DNA of 16,472 nt from Allomyces macrogynus ATCC 38327 (Eukaryota > Blastocladiomycota > Blastocladiomycetes > Blastocladiales > Blastocladiaceae), in assembly GCA_000151295.1 (NCBI GenBank), contig GG745384.1:67382-83853 (forward strand), read 5' to 3'. A program made the translations under genes and the position numbers. Of the stretch, positions 8,204 through 16,472 are shown one piece after another. Below the pieces are notes generated by a model. That model searched no databases. It was not told the DNA's origin and was given only the letters and a program-made list of their open reading frames with translations. Position 1 is the stretch's first letter. Each line of letters opens with the position of its first letter.

Positions 8204-10451
8204 TCATACCATCATCAACTTGACCACACGCACCGCGCCCGACTCGAGCCCTTGCGCAATCACGTTCCCGGCCCACGCAACACTCGTCACGACCGGTGCT
8301 GTCCCGCCTCCCACTCCACTTCCACTTCCCACGACCACCGACGCGACACTTGCCGGTCGACTGCCCGACCCGGACCCATTCCCACCGACAAGCATCCGCA
8401 CGGCCCCACGTCCGTGCACCATCGCCGGCGGTGCAGCGGGTGCCGGATCCAATGCCTGCACCAATTTGCCCGCGGGGAGCGCAAACACGGCTGATCCCGC
8501 GAGCAAGTAGACACTTGCTGCTGGAGCTGTACTGTTACTGGTATCGTCATCGGCACCCACGGCAGAGGCGGGCACGACAGTGCATGCGCCCGGTGCCACA
8601 TTGACCGGGAACTGCGCGAGCGTGAGCGCCTGCAACGGGTCGAGCACACCCGTGGCGCTGACAAACGTGGCCACGGCGCCGCGGTTGGAAATGAGCGAAA
8701 TGTGCGCGTCGGTCAGCGAGTAGCACGCGGCGGGGGCGAACGGGGAGGTCAGGATTTGCACGACGTGCAGCGTCGCTGATTCTACAAAGTCCGGGAGCCC
8801 ACGGTCAGCACCTTGTCCAATTCTTATTTCGCAAGCGACGGCGTGCAACATACCGAATATCGCCACATGCGTCGCCGTACACACGACCACAAACTTGCCC
8901 TGCGTTGACCGATGCACCAGGACCGGTTTCGACGCGGTCGGGTTCGGGAACCGCCCGTGCGCGTCAACGTTACCCGTCTTGACGTTGACCGCGGCCACGG
9001 CGGCCGGGCCTGCAACCCACAGTGTCGCGCCGGCGACACTCGAGCACGCGGCCGCGGCCATACCCGCAGGTAACGGCGCTTCGCGCACGACTTTGGTCTC
9101 GACGTGGAAGAGTTGCACGACGCCCGGGAACGCGACGGCGAGCGAGCGCACAAATCAGGTCAACCAAAGGATCCACTCCACCGAAATCACGACGAATTCG
9201 CGCAACCACGTACCGTCTTATCCGCCCACGCCAATCCGACCACGGGCCCCACTCCCGCGGCCATTGCCGGCACCGTCAACGTCGCCATCGGTCGCGCGAC
9301 ATTCCAGTACCGCACAGTCGCCTCGTTCCGACCCACGGCCGCGAACCACTGCCCGTCTTTTGGGTCACGGACCACGGCCTGTCCGCGGCGTGGTCGGTGC
9401 CCGACGCGTCCACGACCAATTCCTCGTCGAGAACAATAAACGGGTCGTCGTCGATCCCACCCGGCGCCGCCCCCCGGCGGTGACCGACGAGTTGACGGCG
9501 TTAACGGCGAGCGAGTGCATGGACGCGTCAATGGATTTCTACAGATGCAATGCACGAACGGTGAGCTCAACGATGCGGTGCAAGTTCACCCATCCAACGC
9601 GTACCTGCGCGTGCGTGCGCCAATACTCGACCGTCTCGCGCAACTTGGACACTTCCAACTCCAACGACTTGCGCTTGATCCGCTCCACGTTGAAATTGAG
9701 CAGCCGCGGCAGCGGCATCGACGCAAACGCCAAGGCCAGGAAATTGCGCAACGAGGTCACAAACAGGTCGTACCACATTTTGGTGAAGTAGACCTCGAAC
9801 GGTGGGGTCTGGTGCGGTTTTTTCACAAACGTGATGGACGTCCAGGTCATCCAGTCGGCGGCCGAGTGCGCGAGGTCAATCGATTCAAAGAATTCGACGA
9901 CCTTGGCGGGCCGGTTTTGCTGGATCGCTATACGGTTGGAGAAGACGCGTCAGATCAGGAGATGTTCGAACTCCGCTGGCCCCTCGCGCTCGGCCTCTGC
10001 GCGCGCTCGAGCAAACAACAACATACCGCACACGATAAAGTACCGAAACAGCGACGTCTCCATGCGCCGTACATTGGCCAGCTGCGCGGCCGACCCGAGC
10101 GATGGGAAAGCGTGCGCCTCGAGGTACGACCAGGTATCCTGCAATGCCGCATAGTCGAGATTGCGCGCGCTCGAGAGCAGCACCTGCGTCAGTCGGTCGG
10201 CATCGAGGCCAGCAAGCTTGTCCCCCTTGAGTTCGGCCTCAAACGACCGCAATGTTCCGTGAAACCCGCGGAACAGGAGCTAGGCGGAGTGGCAGCCCAT
10301 GATCAGCTCGTGCGAATTGTCGAATTCGGGCACAGGGAGGACACGAGCAGAGTGGAGGAATGCGGGCGGCGCGGCGAGAATCAAGCGCGAGACGGGTTCG
10401 ATGGCGTACATACTCGCGGACCAGATCGTCCAGGTAGTCGAGGCTGTCCAT
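8204..10451 (-). CDS. WDR91: WDR91-like WD40 endosomal protein
   Basis: Exons (minus strand): 10410-10451, 10027-10279, 9605-9927, 9461-9538, 9214-9378, 8854-9148, 8204-8781, about 577 aa. The N-terminal half is a clear family match: DELVREY-like DDLVREY|LLFRGFHGTLRSFEAEL, YAALQDTWSYLEAHAF, METSLFRYFIVC|AIQQNRPAKVVEFF, YFTKMWYDLFVTSLRNFL and MPLPRLLNFNVERIKRK with a following coiled coil. The C-terminal half has weak WD40 blades (DGQWFAAVGRNEATVRYWN, VVQLFHVETK) ending APVVTSVAW...GAVRVVKL. In animals WDR91 binds Rab7 and, with WDR81, restrains PI3-kinase during early-to-late endosome conversion. Clean introns are 10280-10409, 9928-10026, 9539-9604 and 8782-8853. Two junctions are problematic: 9379-9460 (82 nt, weak gtggga donor; it removes an open segment that itself resembles the family) and 9149-9213 (gtacgt donor but no AG at the expected end). 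The protein is shorter than human WDR91 (about 747 aa), mainly in the linker. Confidence 0.85.
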
Positions 10452-11141
10452 GGTGGTTGACGGTGTGCAAACGCGGTCACGTCACCAACAGGTGGTGGAC
10501 AAGGGGGGCACGGCCGTTCTTTACTTGGTTCACGCCTTGCCGGCTGGTGGAGGACGTCTGGTACGCTAGTCGTGATTTTTGCTTGGCCAAAGTGGGCACA
10601 CGCTCGCGTCGGCTTGAAGTTTCACGCGCTGCAGGATCCGCGCCCTTGGTGGTGGTTGCTGGCGTTGTCGGTGCGCGCGGCGCGCGTCTTGATGCGTGTC
10701 GTTGGTCGGGGTTCGTTTGCTGGCAGCGCTTGGTCCAAAATGCTGGTGGTTCGGGTCGACGTTGGAGCTGGTAGTTTGGTGGCGGAAATCAGTTTGACAG
10801 GTCGTGAGGTGGTTTACGGCAGCGGCGCGACATGACTGCCAAACGCGGCGCCCACCTGAAGAAGCCAGGGCGAGCAGCTGTTTTCACAGGCCAGATCAGC
10901 GAAGAACCGCCAACAGAGAACAAATCCATGCACTGGCGGGACACCAAGACGACATAAAACAGATCAAAAAAATCCCATCTATGCTGTAAATCAAAAATGA
11001 TACCAAGAAAGCTCGGCCACACGGCCTCCAAAATCCCACCAAAATCAACAGTGCACAATAAATCCTCTCCAGGCGACGGTGGAGCCGGCCAGATCACGGC
11101 TTTCTCGACTCGCCCTCTTCGTCCTTATCCTTGTCTTTCGG
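10452..11141. other. Spacer upstream of WDR91-like gene
   Basis: 690 bp between two minus-strand genes. It holds the WDR91-like promoter on its left and the 3' UTR of the membrane-protein gene on its right. A tandem GTCACGTCAC (inside 10475-10486) lies about 25 bp upstream of the WDR91-like start and resembles a CRE-type half-site pair. The stretch 10880-11060 is noticeably A-rich on the plus strand. No credible gene is seen. Confidence 0.45.
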
Positions 11142-12717
11142 CTATACCGGCGACTCCCCACGCTCCAGATGCGCCGCGGCCATGACCTCCTTCGCCCACC
11201 CTTCCCACGCGGCCTCCTCTTCCTCCTCCTTGACTGGCGACGGCGGCGCACGTCGCGGGACCGTTCCCTTGGTCTTCACCTCTGGCGGCGCAATCCCCCT
11301 TGACCCTCCCTCAGGCATCAATTTGAGCCCCGCCTGATCCTGCCCGGGAGCATAAACCACCGTCCCATCATCGTCCTCATCCTCCCTTTCCATAGTCGGC
11401 GGCTGCACCAAAATCACCGGCGGCGGCGAGTCGTCGCGCGACTTGCGCGCCAAATCGACCAATGCCGCGGGTGGCGGGGCCTTGGGCGGTGGCGGGGCGT
11501 GGAACACGGGTTTCCCGGGGGAGGGCGTGGGCATCCGCATGGCTGCGGGCACGACGGCGAGGCCCGTGGACGTGTACAGGGTCCCGTTCTGTGGGGCCGA
11601 GTTGATACTCCCGTTCGGGGAGGCCGGGCGTGGGACGTGTTGTGGTGGGTAGGGTGGCGATTGCGCGATCCCCGCGGGGAGCGCAGGGCCCGTGGGCCGT
11701 GGTTTCGGCGAGGTCGGGCTGCCGACGGCGGAGCCGACGGCGGTCGTGCTGCCGAGATTGCTCCCAACGACCGACGCGCCAACGGAGCTGCCGACCACGG
11801 AAGCGCCGCCGGCGATGGTCGTGGGCGAGACGAGGATCGTGGGCGAGTACGGCGACGCGAGCGATGTCGGCCGTGGCGATGCAGCGGCACTCGACGCACC
11901 CCCCGCACCTGCCCCTGGCGGCGGTTGCGGCGGCCGCGTTTCGGACCCTGGTTTCGCCTGCAACCCGAAATCCACTTTTCCGACGCCCGGGACATTGAGG
12001 ACGGTCATGTCCGGCTGCTTGGTGCGACTCGCGCGGAAGTGCCGCCAGAGAACGTAGGCGAGTGCGGCGACTCCGGCGAGGCCGACGATCAGGACGTAGA
12101 TGCGCCAGGACGCAAGTGACCAAGGGGAGGGCGGGGCATTGTCGTGCGCGAGCGGTTTGGTCGGGGTGCCGGCGTTGGAGGGCGGGTCCCAGGAGGTGCC
12201 GGGCAGGTCCATGCAGATGAGTGTGTTGGCGCAGTAGGTTTCGGTCGACTAGAGAGCGAGCAAAGGCCCATGATGAGAGCGTGCTTTGGAGAGCGGGGGA
12301 GGAGAGGGGTAAGACCGTACAAAGTAGGTGCAGGTGTCATTCTTGTTACAGTGCAGTGGCATGCATCCTTGGCGGACAACGTCGCAGTTACCGGCTGTGA
12401 TACGCGGAAGCGCGAGGATGGCGGTTGGTGAGCACAGGGAACGCGTCATGACGGCAAATTCGTCGTCGCCCTCATCAACTTTGGTGCAACGTACTCTCCG
12501 GGCAGTCCGCGTGGATCTTGCACGGAAAGTTCATCTTGCCGGCGTCAGCCGCGAGCGCCGTGAGCGCGAGGGTCGCAACGGCAGCTGAAAGCACGAGAGC
12601 GAAAGTGTGTCCTCGGCGGCGACGTTGTCGAGCGGATTGGCGGTGCCCGTCATGGCCGCGTGTTGATGGCGCTGGTGGCGGCGCGGCCGAGCCCATCGTT
12701 GCGTCGGTTGAGCTCAT
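11142..12717 (-). CDS. Predicted type I membrane protein with eight-cysteine ectodomain
   Basis: Exons (minus strand) 12495-12717, 12321-12394 and 11142-12248 give 467 aa. Introns are 100 nt (gtacgt...tatcacag, phase 1) and 72 nt (gtacgg...tctctag, phase 0). A basic N-region (RQRRRRG) precedes a hydrophobic signal-like segment at about residues 39-56 (FALVLSAAVATLALTALAA). A short ectodomain follows with eight cysteines from residue 66 (PCKIHADC, NCDVVRQGC, HCNKNDTC, YCANTLIC), which could form four disulphides. Residues 149-168 (IYVLIVGLAGVAALAYVLW) form the single membrane helix, followed by WRHFRASR as a positive stop-transfer. The remaining roughly 300 residues are disordered, rich in P, S, G and T, with an acidic EREDEDDDG patch and EEEEEAAWEGWAKEV near the end. 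The 8-Cys pattern appears only after splicing, which supports the model. No family recognised; a cell-surface sensor or adhesion role is speculation. The start could also be the Met at residue 8. Confidence 0.7.
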
Positions 12718-13331
12718 TAAAGAGCGCGGCGGCAGCGACAGAGCCGTCTATGGCCTGGCGCCGAATCTATGGCGCGCTGGCGCCGTTTCTAGCGGCCGGC
12801 CTTGCTCGCGCTCGCGGTCGCTGCGGTGGGGTCGATGCCGAGCAGTCGATGGCGGGAGCGCGCAGAGTTCTGGTCCAAGGCGCCTTGGCACTCGGGTGGA
12901 TTGCAGCGAGTCTTGCAGGTCGTGAGCGGCTCGTTCGTTGCAGGGCCCGTCGTCGTCGTGAAGGGGGCCGTGCCGTGGTCGACGCCAGCGCGTCGTCGCC
13001 GAGCGTCGCCGTGGGCAACCGTCCTGGCACGGCGGCTCTTCGGCCCACGGCGAAACGTGCGCGAAACTGGGCGCCGCCACTGGCAAAACCGGGGCGGAGC
13101 CGCGAGACACGGTGCTGCGCCACGCACGCGCAAACCACGTTCTGCACGCAGCACCTGCGAGACGCTCTGCCACAACCTCCGTCGAGATCGTCGGGCGGTC
13201 GTGGGAGGGGTCGCGACGCCGTCCTCGCGCTCGCACCATCCACGCAAACAGCGCACAACCAGCCGCACAACGTAGCGACACTGCGCACCGACCTTCTCCT
13301 CCCGGTCACGCTGCCGCCAACCGCCGCTACG
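12718..13331. promoter_or_regulatory. Divergent intergenic region, membrane protein / RPP14
   Basis: 614 bp between two divergent start codons, very GC-rich. Several long open frames cross it on both strands, as expected by chance in such DNA, including one in frame with RPP14 for over 220 codons. None has a recognisable domain. Presumably a shared upstream region; no TATA-like box is evident. Confidence 0.4.
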
Positions 13332-13798
13332 ATGGCCCTCGCCGTCTCCGTCAACGTCGCACACCAGGGCACCTACCTGAACATCAAACTGTACCTGCCC
13401 TGCGCTGCCGTCCCGTGCCAATCGCGCTTTTCTACCTCACCAATCACCGCAAAAAACAGATCGCGCCCGCTTGAACTGCTCGAGCTGCGCCAGTTGATCC
13501 ACGCCGCCGCCACCGACTCGCTCGGCGTCCTTGGTGGGGCCGTCAATGTTGACATTCTCAAGTTTCGCGGCGACGCGGCCGTGTTGAGGATACCCTCCGA
13601 GTACTTTGGCCTTGCTTGATCCTTGATTCGCCGCATGATCAGCAACTGATGCCTCGACCACCATCTAGTCACGCGCAGCAACTCTGGGCCGCGCTCTCCA
13701 TGGTCACCAACTTCCACGACACGCCCATCAAAATCGTCGCCACCGCGCGCGACTCGCTCCTCCTCGGCTTGACCGCCGCCGAACCCATCCAAGTCTGA
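13332..13798 (+). CDS. RPP14: RNase P/MRP subunit, RPP14/POP5 family
   Basis: Exons 13332-13390, 13460-13600 and 13669-13798 give 109 aa. Introns are 69 nt (gtacct...aaacag, CCTCACC branch) and 68 nt (gtactt...atctag, AACTGAT branch). The spliced protein reads TYLNIKL, LRQLIHAAATDSLGVLGGAV, VDILKFRGDAAVLRIPS|DHA, QLWAALSMVTNFHDTPIKI, ATARDSLLLGL. The order tracks RPP14: the Y-x-x-x-K-V strand, the FKQLL...DLFG helix, the LDIL...AILRI strand, the LWSSLTLL helix and a final strand. RPP14/POP5 proteins are small alpha-beta subunits of nuclear RNase P and RNase MRP, acting in tRNA 5' and pre-rRNA processing. The first intron has length 3n and no in-frame stop, so a retained form would insert 23 residues. 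The 3' end faces the neighbouring minus-strand gene with only 48 bp between stops. Confidence 0.82.
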
Positions 13799-13846
13799 AT
13801 CAACCAACAATGCAGCACGGTTTCATTTGCCTTCTTATTGACTTGC

Positions 13847-16472
13847 TCACGCGCTAGGCGACGTGACCGTGTCCCCCACCTCAACCGGCGCACCGGCACC
13901 CGTCCAAATCTGGCTGCCATTCACCTGCGCAAGCCGGTGCAGCGCCCGGGCACGATCCTCCTCGTCCTCGTCCTCCTGCTCGTGCCGGCGCCGCGCGTCG
14001 TCGTCGTCGTCGCGCGAACACACCGACGCGTCCTCGTCAAACCCGGTAATCACCACATCCGACCACCCAGACTCGCGGTGCGGTGCACCCGCTTTCGCGA
14101 CCTCCCCTTCCCCCTCATCCTCTTCCGCGACCACGGGCACCGCCGCACCAGGCCCGCCCAAATCTGCAACACAAGGGTCGGAACAAACTTGGCGACGTGA
14201 TATCCGGCAGGACCATCGACGCGCGCGCCGGCGTGCGGTCCACAATCGCATCCACGTCCACATCCTCCTCCACCCGTGCGGTTTCCGGCACGACCGCGGC
14301 CACGCCCGCGTGTCTTGGCACTTTCACCACCCGGTCAGACACCAAATCCAATGCGACATTCGACAAGTACGTCACATCCGCATCGTCCCACTCGGAGAAC
14401 ACCACGCTATCCTCGGCCGCACCACCACCACCTCCTCCCGCCACCATACTCGCGCGCGTCGCCGCCGCACGCACCCGCAACCGATCCCGCGTCCCTCTGC
14501 CTGCACTTCCCGGCACCGTCCGCGGCGACGACAAAGTCGACACGGTCCGCGACTCGGGCGAGTCGGGTACCGCAGCCAAATCGGTCGGCGGCGCGGTAAG
14601 CGCCAACGGCTCGATTGACGCGCGCCCGCGCCAGTGCCGCTCGAGCACGGATTCGTCGCTGATCGAATCGTCATCCAAATCCGCGTCGTCGGGCACGCCC
14701 AAGAGCCGGCGGAGCGCGGCGGCGCCGGATTCGACGGTGCGAGGCGGAGTCGCGAGGGCCGGGCGGAGCAGGCCGAGTGCCGATGGCGTCGTAGGTGGTG
14801 GTGCGAGACGGGTAGGGGTGGTTGGTGGAATACGTGCGGGGGTTGGGGTGGCAGTGTCGCCAAGCGCCGCGCCAATGAGCCGTGGAGCCGTGGGCGTGGT
14901 TCGTGCGGGAGTCAGTGGTGCCGTCGCACGCACGGGTGCGCGCGGGGCGCTGCCAAACAGCCATCCCGGTCGCGGTGTGGTCGTCGTCGGCGTGAACGTC
15001 GAGACCGACGCGGGGGTCGCTGGCGTCAGGGCCGGCCCCGCGGTCGAACGCAAGTCCCGCAACGACGGTCGCGCAAGCCGCATCCGTGTCGCCGCGTCCT
15101 CCACTGGCCCTGGACCCGGGAGAGCACGCAGTGTTGGGGTCGGGAGGGCACTACTTGATGGACCCGTTGGGGCCCGCATGCGTGGGGTCGGCGATGGCGC
15201 GCGGAGCGACGAGGCAGTACTTGATTCGGATCCGCGGCGGATGGTGGTAGCCGGAGTAATGGGCCGATCAAAAAATGTGGGCGCTGTTGGGGTACGCAGT
15301 GGGTCTTTGGAGGTGGTCAAAGCGGCGGCGAGTTGGGACTGGAGGGCGAGTTTGTCGCGCTCGAGGTCGCGCACGCGTTGTTGGAGCTGCAGGACTTGCG
15401 CGGCGAGGTCGGCCTTCTGTTGAATTCGATCGGATATCAGTCCTCTGTCCCCAGCGCGACAAAATCTCCGGAAAGAAAAATAGAAGAGGAACCCGTACCT
15501 GCTGCACGAGCGACGTCTCACTGCTACTCAATGCCGCCGCCTCGTAATGCAACAATTTGAGCCGCAACGACCGGTTCTCAGCGCGCAACTGGTCCATATC
15601 CGCAATCCCTTCGTCCTCGACCCCGTCCGCCGCCGAAGCCATGGATGCCAGGTACCGCTGTACGGCCTCCGACGCGTTACGTTGCGGCAAGACCGTCGTA
15701 GAGAGCATGCCATCAGCGCGCGACGGCACACGCGCAATCCCTGCGCCTGCCGCGGTAGGGTCGATGGGCGTGCGCAATTCCGCACGCGACGGCACCCGCG
15801 CAACCGCCGCCGCCGTCGCAGCCGCCACCAGTTCAGCGCGCGACGGCGCCCTTGCGAGCGGTGCGGCCGTGACGGGGGTCCTGACATTGCCACGCGACGG
15901 AGCCCGAGGGACCGGTGCCACGGGCGTCCGGAGATCCGCGCGTGACGGCGTTCGCGGGGGCAAGTCGAGCATTTCACCCGCCCCGTCACCAAGTGCACCA
16001 CGTGACGGCGCACGCTGTAAATCGCGCGTCGCTTCCCCACGCGACGGCGCCCTCGCCATTTCCGCGCGAGACGGCACTCGCGTAAACACGCTCGGTGGAG
16101 GTGGTGGCGGGGACGGCGTATCGCGATTCTGGTTCCGCGTGAGCGTTAGCGGGACCGGATGCGCCATGGGCGCAGGGGGTTCAGGCACCGCCCTGTGCGG
16201 CTCGTAATCATCGTTCTCGCCGTCTCCATTGGCCAAGGCCTGCTCCGCGAGCGCGGCGCCGCGCAAATCCGGGTTCGACCGGTGGTGTCGCGCGAGGAGG
16301 GCGTCAATGTCGCGGCGGATCCGGCGGCGCGCCGAGGAGGTGCCGGAGACGGTCGCGGTCGGGGTGATAGAGGCGGGAGGTTGAGGCGCGCGCGAGCGGG
16401 ACCGTGACCGCGCGCATGCGACGGAGGCCAATACTGATGTGGTTGGGGGGCCGTCGTCGTCGTCGATATCGT
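13847..16472 (-). CDS. Coiled-coil, disordered protein with R-x-P-S-R repeats, 5' partial
   Basis: The frame is open to the right edge (a DIDDDDG segment precedes the first visible codons), so the start lies outside. Exon A is 15499-16472 and exon B begins at 15416, removing an 82-nt intron (gtacgg...caacag, CTGAT branch) in phase 0. Exon A has a basic/Ser-rich start, RRIRRDIDALLARH, then eight R-x-P-S-R repeats. A coiled coil spans the junction (MDQLRAENRSLRLKLLHYE ... ADLAAQVLQLQQRVRDLER). Exon B then runs into a long T/P/S/A-rich tail with many TP and SP sites and an acidic DDADLDDDSISDES patch. Exon B can end at a stop at 14115, or splice to a further acidic exon (13847-14163: ADLGGPGAAVPV, DDDDDARRRHEQEDEDEED, TGAGAPVEVGDTV) after a good acceptor (ttgcag, 14164-14169). 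No phase-matching donor was found, so the 3' structure is unresolved. No known family; the layout suggests a phosphoregulated scaffold. Confidence 0.6.
15710..16085 (-). repeat. Eight R-x-P-S-R coding repeats
   Basis: On the plus strand the core gcgcgacggc-type sequence recurs near 15716, 15783, 15836, 15890, 15940, 15994, 16040 and 16065. Translated on the minus strand these are RVPSRAE, RAPSRGE, RAPSRGA, RTPSRAD, RAPSRGN, RAPSRAE, RVPSRAE and RVPSRAD. Several are followed by LRTP or VRTP, giving a loose unit of about 18-23 residues. Spacing is irregular (25-67 nt), typical of a diverged protein repeat rather than a microsatellite. Confidence 0.8.

Noticed and set aside
10396..10410. GGGTTCGATG as a tRNA T-arm
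   Set aside because: No matching acceptor stem, anticodon arm or D arm nearby; it lies in a WDR91-like intron.
12660..13331. Long in-frame open extension upstream of RPP14
   Set aside because: Family proteins are about 110-125 aa and start near the TYLNIKL strand; stop-free frames are common in such GC-rich DNA.
15268..15498. Read-through of exon A into the intron
   Set aside because: The clear gtacgg donor and caacag acceptor restore a continuous coiled coil, so the extension is intronic and antisense shadow.

Overview
This is a GC-rich stretch of eukaryotic nuclear DNA. Genes lie on both strands, are separated by roughly 50-1100 bp, and are interrupted by short GT-AG introns (about 65-130 nt, one of 512 nt) with CTGAC/CTAAC/CTCAC-type branch sites. 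Compact spacing, many proline/alanine-rich low-complexity proteins, a WDR91-type endosomal protein and an accessory complex I subunit suggest an early-diverging (zoosporic) fungus, for example Blastocladiomycota. That placement is inference. I saw no bacterial operons, CRISPR, tRNA, rRNA or intact mobile element.

Layout, left to right. (1) 1-2937 (+): 3' part of a Pro/Ala/Tyr/His-rich protein carrying a globular module that resembles an integrase-type H2C2 zinc-binding domain. (2) 2938-4062: non-coding, with five copies of a CCACGTC(G/C)G motif. (3) 4063-4679 and 5599-6188 (+): tandem MAPEG-family membrane proteins, each with an intron at the same place and with matching promoter blocks (a 13-bp block and a 20-bp TATA-like block). 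(4) 6495-7277 (-): intronless NSA2, a 60S ribosome biogenesis factor. (5) 7651-8059 (+): a small NDUFB4-like complex I subunit, divergent from NSA2. (6) 8204-10451 (-): a WDR91-like WD40 protein (Rab7/PI3P endosome maturation) with six inferred introns, two of them problematic. (7) 11142-12717 (-): a predicted secreted-then-anchored membrane protein with eight cysteines outside, one membrane helix and a long disordered tail. (8) 13332-13798 (+): an RPP14/POP5-type RNase P/MRP subunit with two introns. (9) 13847-16472 (-): 5'-incomplete coiled-coil/disordered protein with eight R-x-P-S-R repeats.

The genes do not form a pathway. NSA2 and RPP14 are RNA/ribosome-assembly housekeeping genes, NDUFB4-like is mitochondrial, WDR91-like is endosomal, and the MAPEG pair are probably membrane enzymes. 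The most notable features are the recent tandem MAPEG duplication with conserved promoters and intron element, a strong bias to C at intron position +4, a WDR91 gene whose WD40 part contains a frame problem and an apparent non-AG acceptor, and several lineage-specific low-complexity proteins. All splice models were made by hand from frame continuity, splice motifs and remembered family similarity; no alignment or transcript was available.
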